A stretch of 64,000 bases of DNA from Aureivirga sp. CE67. GTDB taxonomy: Bacteria; Bacteroidota; Bacteroidia; Flavobacteriales; Flavobacteriaceae. The notes beneath the pieces are model-generated. The model was not told the DNA's origin. It was given only the letters and a program-made list of their open reading frames with translations, and did not search any database. Both the position numbers and the translations under genes were made by a program. Location of the stretch: contig NZ_JADOTV010000005.1 in the NCBI RefSeq assembly GCF_015767245.1, positions 151,784 through 215,783 on the forward strand, given 5' to 3'. Of the stretch, positions 63,678-64,000 are shown piece by piece. Positions within the stretch are counted from its first letter, which is position 1. Each line of letters starts with the position of its first letter.

Positions 63678-63698
63678 GGTGGCTGAGCGAAGCCGAAA
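63678..63698 (+). repeat. GCTGAGCGAAGCCGAAAC-type dispersed repeat
   Basis: GGTGGCTGAGCGAAGCCGAAA. Its complement resembles the palindrome core TTCGACTACGCTCAG nested in the family B copy at 7957-7972. This motif type is scattered in many bacterial genomes. Confidence 0.55.
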
Positions 63699-63708
63699 CA
63701 AAAAAACT

Positions 63709-63739
63709 CCCCTCCTTTAAAAGGAGGGGCAGGGGGTGG
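63709..63739 (+). repeat. Palindromic GC-rich repeat related to family A
   Basis: CCCCTCCTTTAAAAGGAGGGG followed by CAGGGGGTGG. It has the same architecture as family A (pyrimidine-purine palindrome plus G-rich tail) with another sequence. Confidence 0.65.
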
Positions 63740-63824
63740 TTAAATTTTTCCACACCCAACCCACTGAAAACCAAACTCTCTCCAAAAACAATCAAAAATA
63801 AATGCAAAAACTTTTCAAAAAGGC

Positions 63825-63854
63825 TTGCAGGAACGAATAATTCACGTACATTTG
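63825..63854 (+). promoter_or_regulatory. Upstream promoter (P1) of a probable stable-RNA operon
   Basis: TTG at 63825-63827 and TACATTTG at 63847-63854 are 19 bases apart, followed by CATCCGCTAAAAC. The arrangement repeats exactly 127 bases later. No convincing gene lies between. Confidence 0.6.
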
Positions 63855-63951
63855 CATCCGCTAAAACAAACAAAGGTAACGGCGTTTGTAGCAGCAAAAA
63901 GTTCTAAAACAAGGTTGAAAAAATAATTTTTAAAAAAGTTTTGAAAAAGAC

Positions 63952-63981
63952 TTGTCAGAATAAAAAAAGTTATTACATTTG
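63952..63981 (+). promoter_or_regulatory. Downstream promoter (P2) of a probable stable-RNA operon
   Basis: TTG at 63952-63954 and TACATTTG at 63974-63981, again 19 apart, followed by CAACCGCTAAAACGGAAAG at the window end. Paired promoters with a conserved start region suggest an rRNA or tRNA operon just beyond the window. Confidence 0.6.
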
Positions 63982-64000
63982 CAACCGCTAAAACGGAAAG

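Noticed and set aside
63626..63907. 93-residue plus-strand frame and a 74-residue minus-strand frame over the final repeats
   Set aside because: They are built from the GC-rich dispersed repeats and the P1 promoter; composition is not protein-like.

Overview
The window looks like a chromosomal segment of a low-GC Bacteroidota bacterium, most likely order Flavobacteriales. The support is: TonB-dependent receptors with carboxypeptidase-like N-terminal domains, a type IX secretion protein (PorZ) and a type IX sorting domain on a secreted aminopeptidase, many small SC-type lipoproteins, and repeated matches to the Bacteroidota promoter box TAnnTTTG. The genus cannot be fixed from sequence alone. 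No complete rRNA, tRNA, CRISPR array, prophage or transposase gene is visible.

Layout. 1-7.8 kb: end of an unknown gene, tex, tatA-PAP2 phosphatase, an O-methyltransferase, an ECF sigma factor with a short zinc-binding anti-sigma-like partner, and feoA-feoB for ferrous iron. 7.8-10.5 kb: an accessory stretch with several intergenic repeats, a two-gene locus (EVE/PUA-like protein with a hydrophobic segment, then a two-TM coiled-coil protein), and a small frameshifted gene. 10.6-30.7 kb: mostly housekeeping genes (SCO1, M1 aminopeptidase, TrmH-type methyltransferase, dut, flippase, gpsA, S41 protease, rnpA, glutaryl-CoA dehydrogenase, mutS, cold-shock protein, ClC channel), a tandem pair of Cj0069-family ATP-grasp-like genes, and two genes missed by length filters (a 53-residue Cys/Lys-rich protein and a 52-residue membrane protein).

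30.8-44.0 kb is a heme/siderophore-iron region. A minus-strand operon encodes a seven-TM protein, a MotA/TolQ/ExbB protein, a DUF2149-like protein and a giant doubly anchored CobN-like chelatase, the same set as Porphyromonas/Bacteroides HmuT-U-V-S. Next to it are a TonB-dependent receptor and a DUF4374-like lipoprotein, divergent from two small membrane proteins and a PepSY-type reductase. Together they suggest outer-membrane capture, proton-driven energisation, and metal release or reduction in the periplasm. 44.1-64 kb: a POT transporter, asd, two convergent DUF6263-like paralogs, a heme-type TonB receptor in an operon with recO and porZ, a CYTH enzyme, an MFS efflux gene behind a leader-peptide/terminator attenuator, a retropepsin/PDZ lipoprotein, a LuxE-like protein, an alkyltransferase-like protein, mrp-nifU and an orphan korA. 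Two matching promoters at the very end probably drive a stable-RNA operon just outside the window.

The most unusual signals are four copies of a large structured intergenic element whose closing helix and side stem vary with compensation; the two-gene EVE-like locus bracketed by identical inverted repeats; the attenuator ahead of the MFS gene; and a symmetric 161-bp foldback element. Family names come from reading motifs, not from searches.
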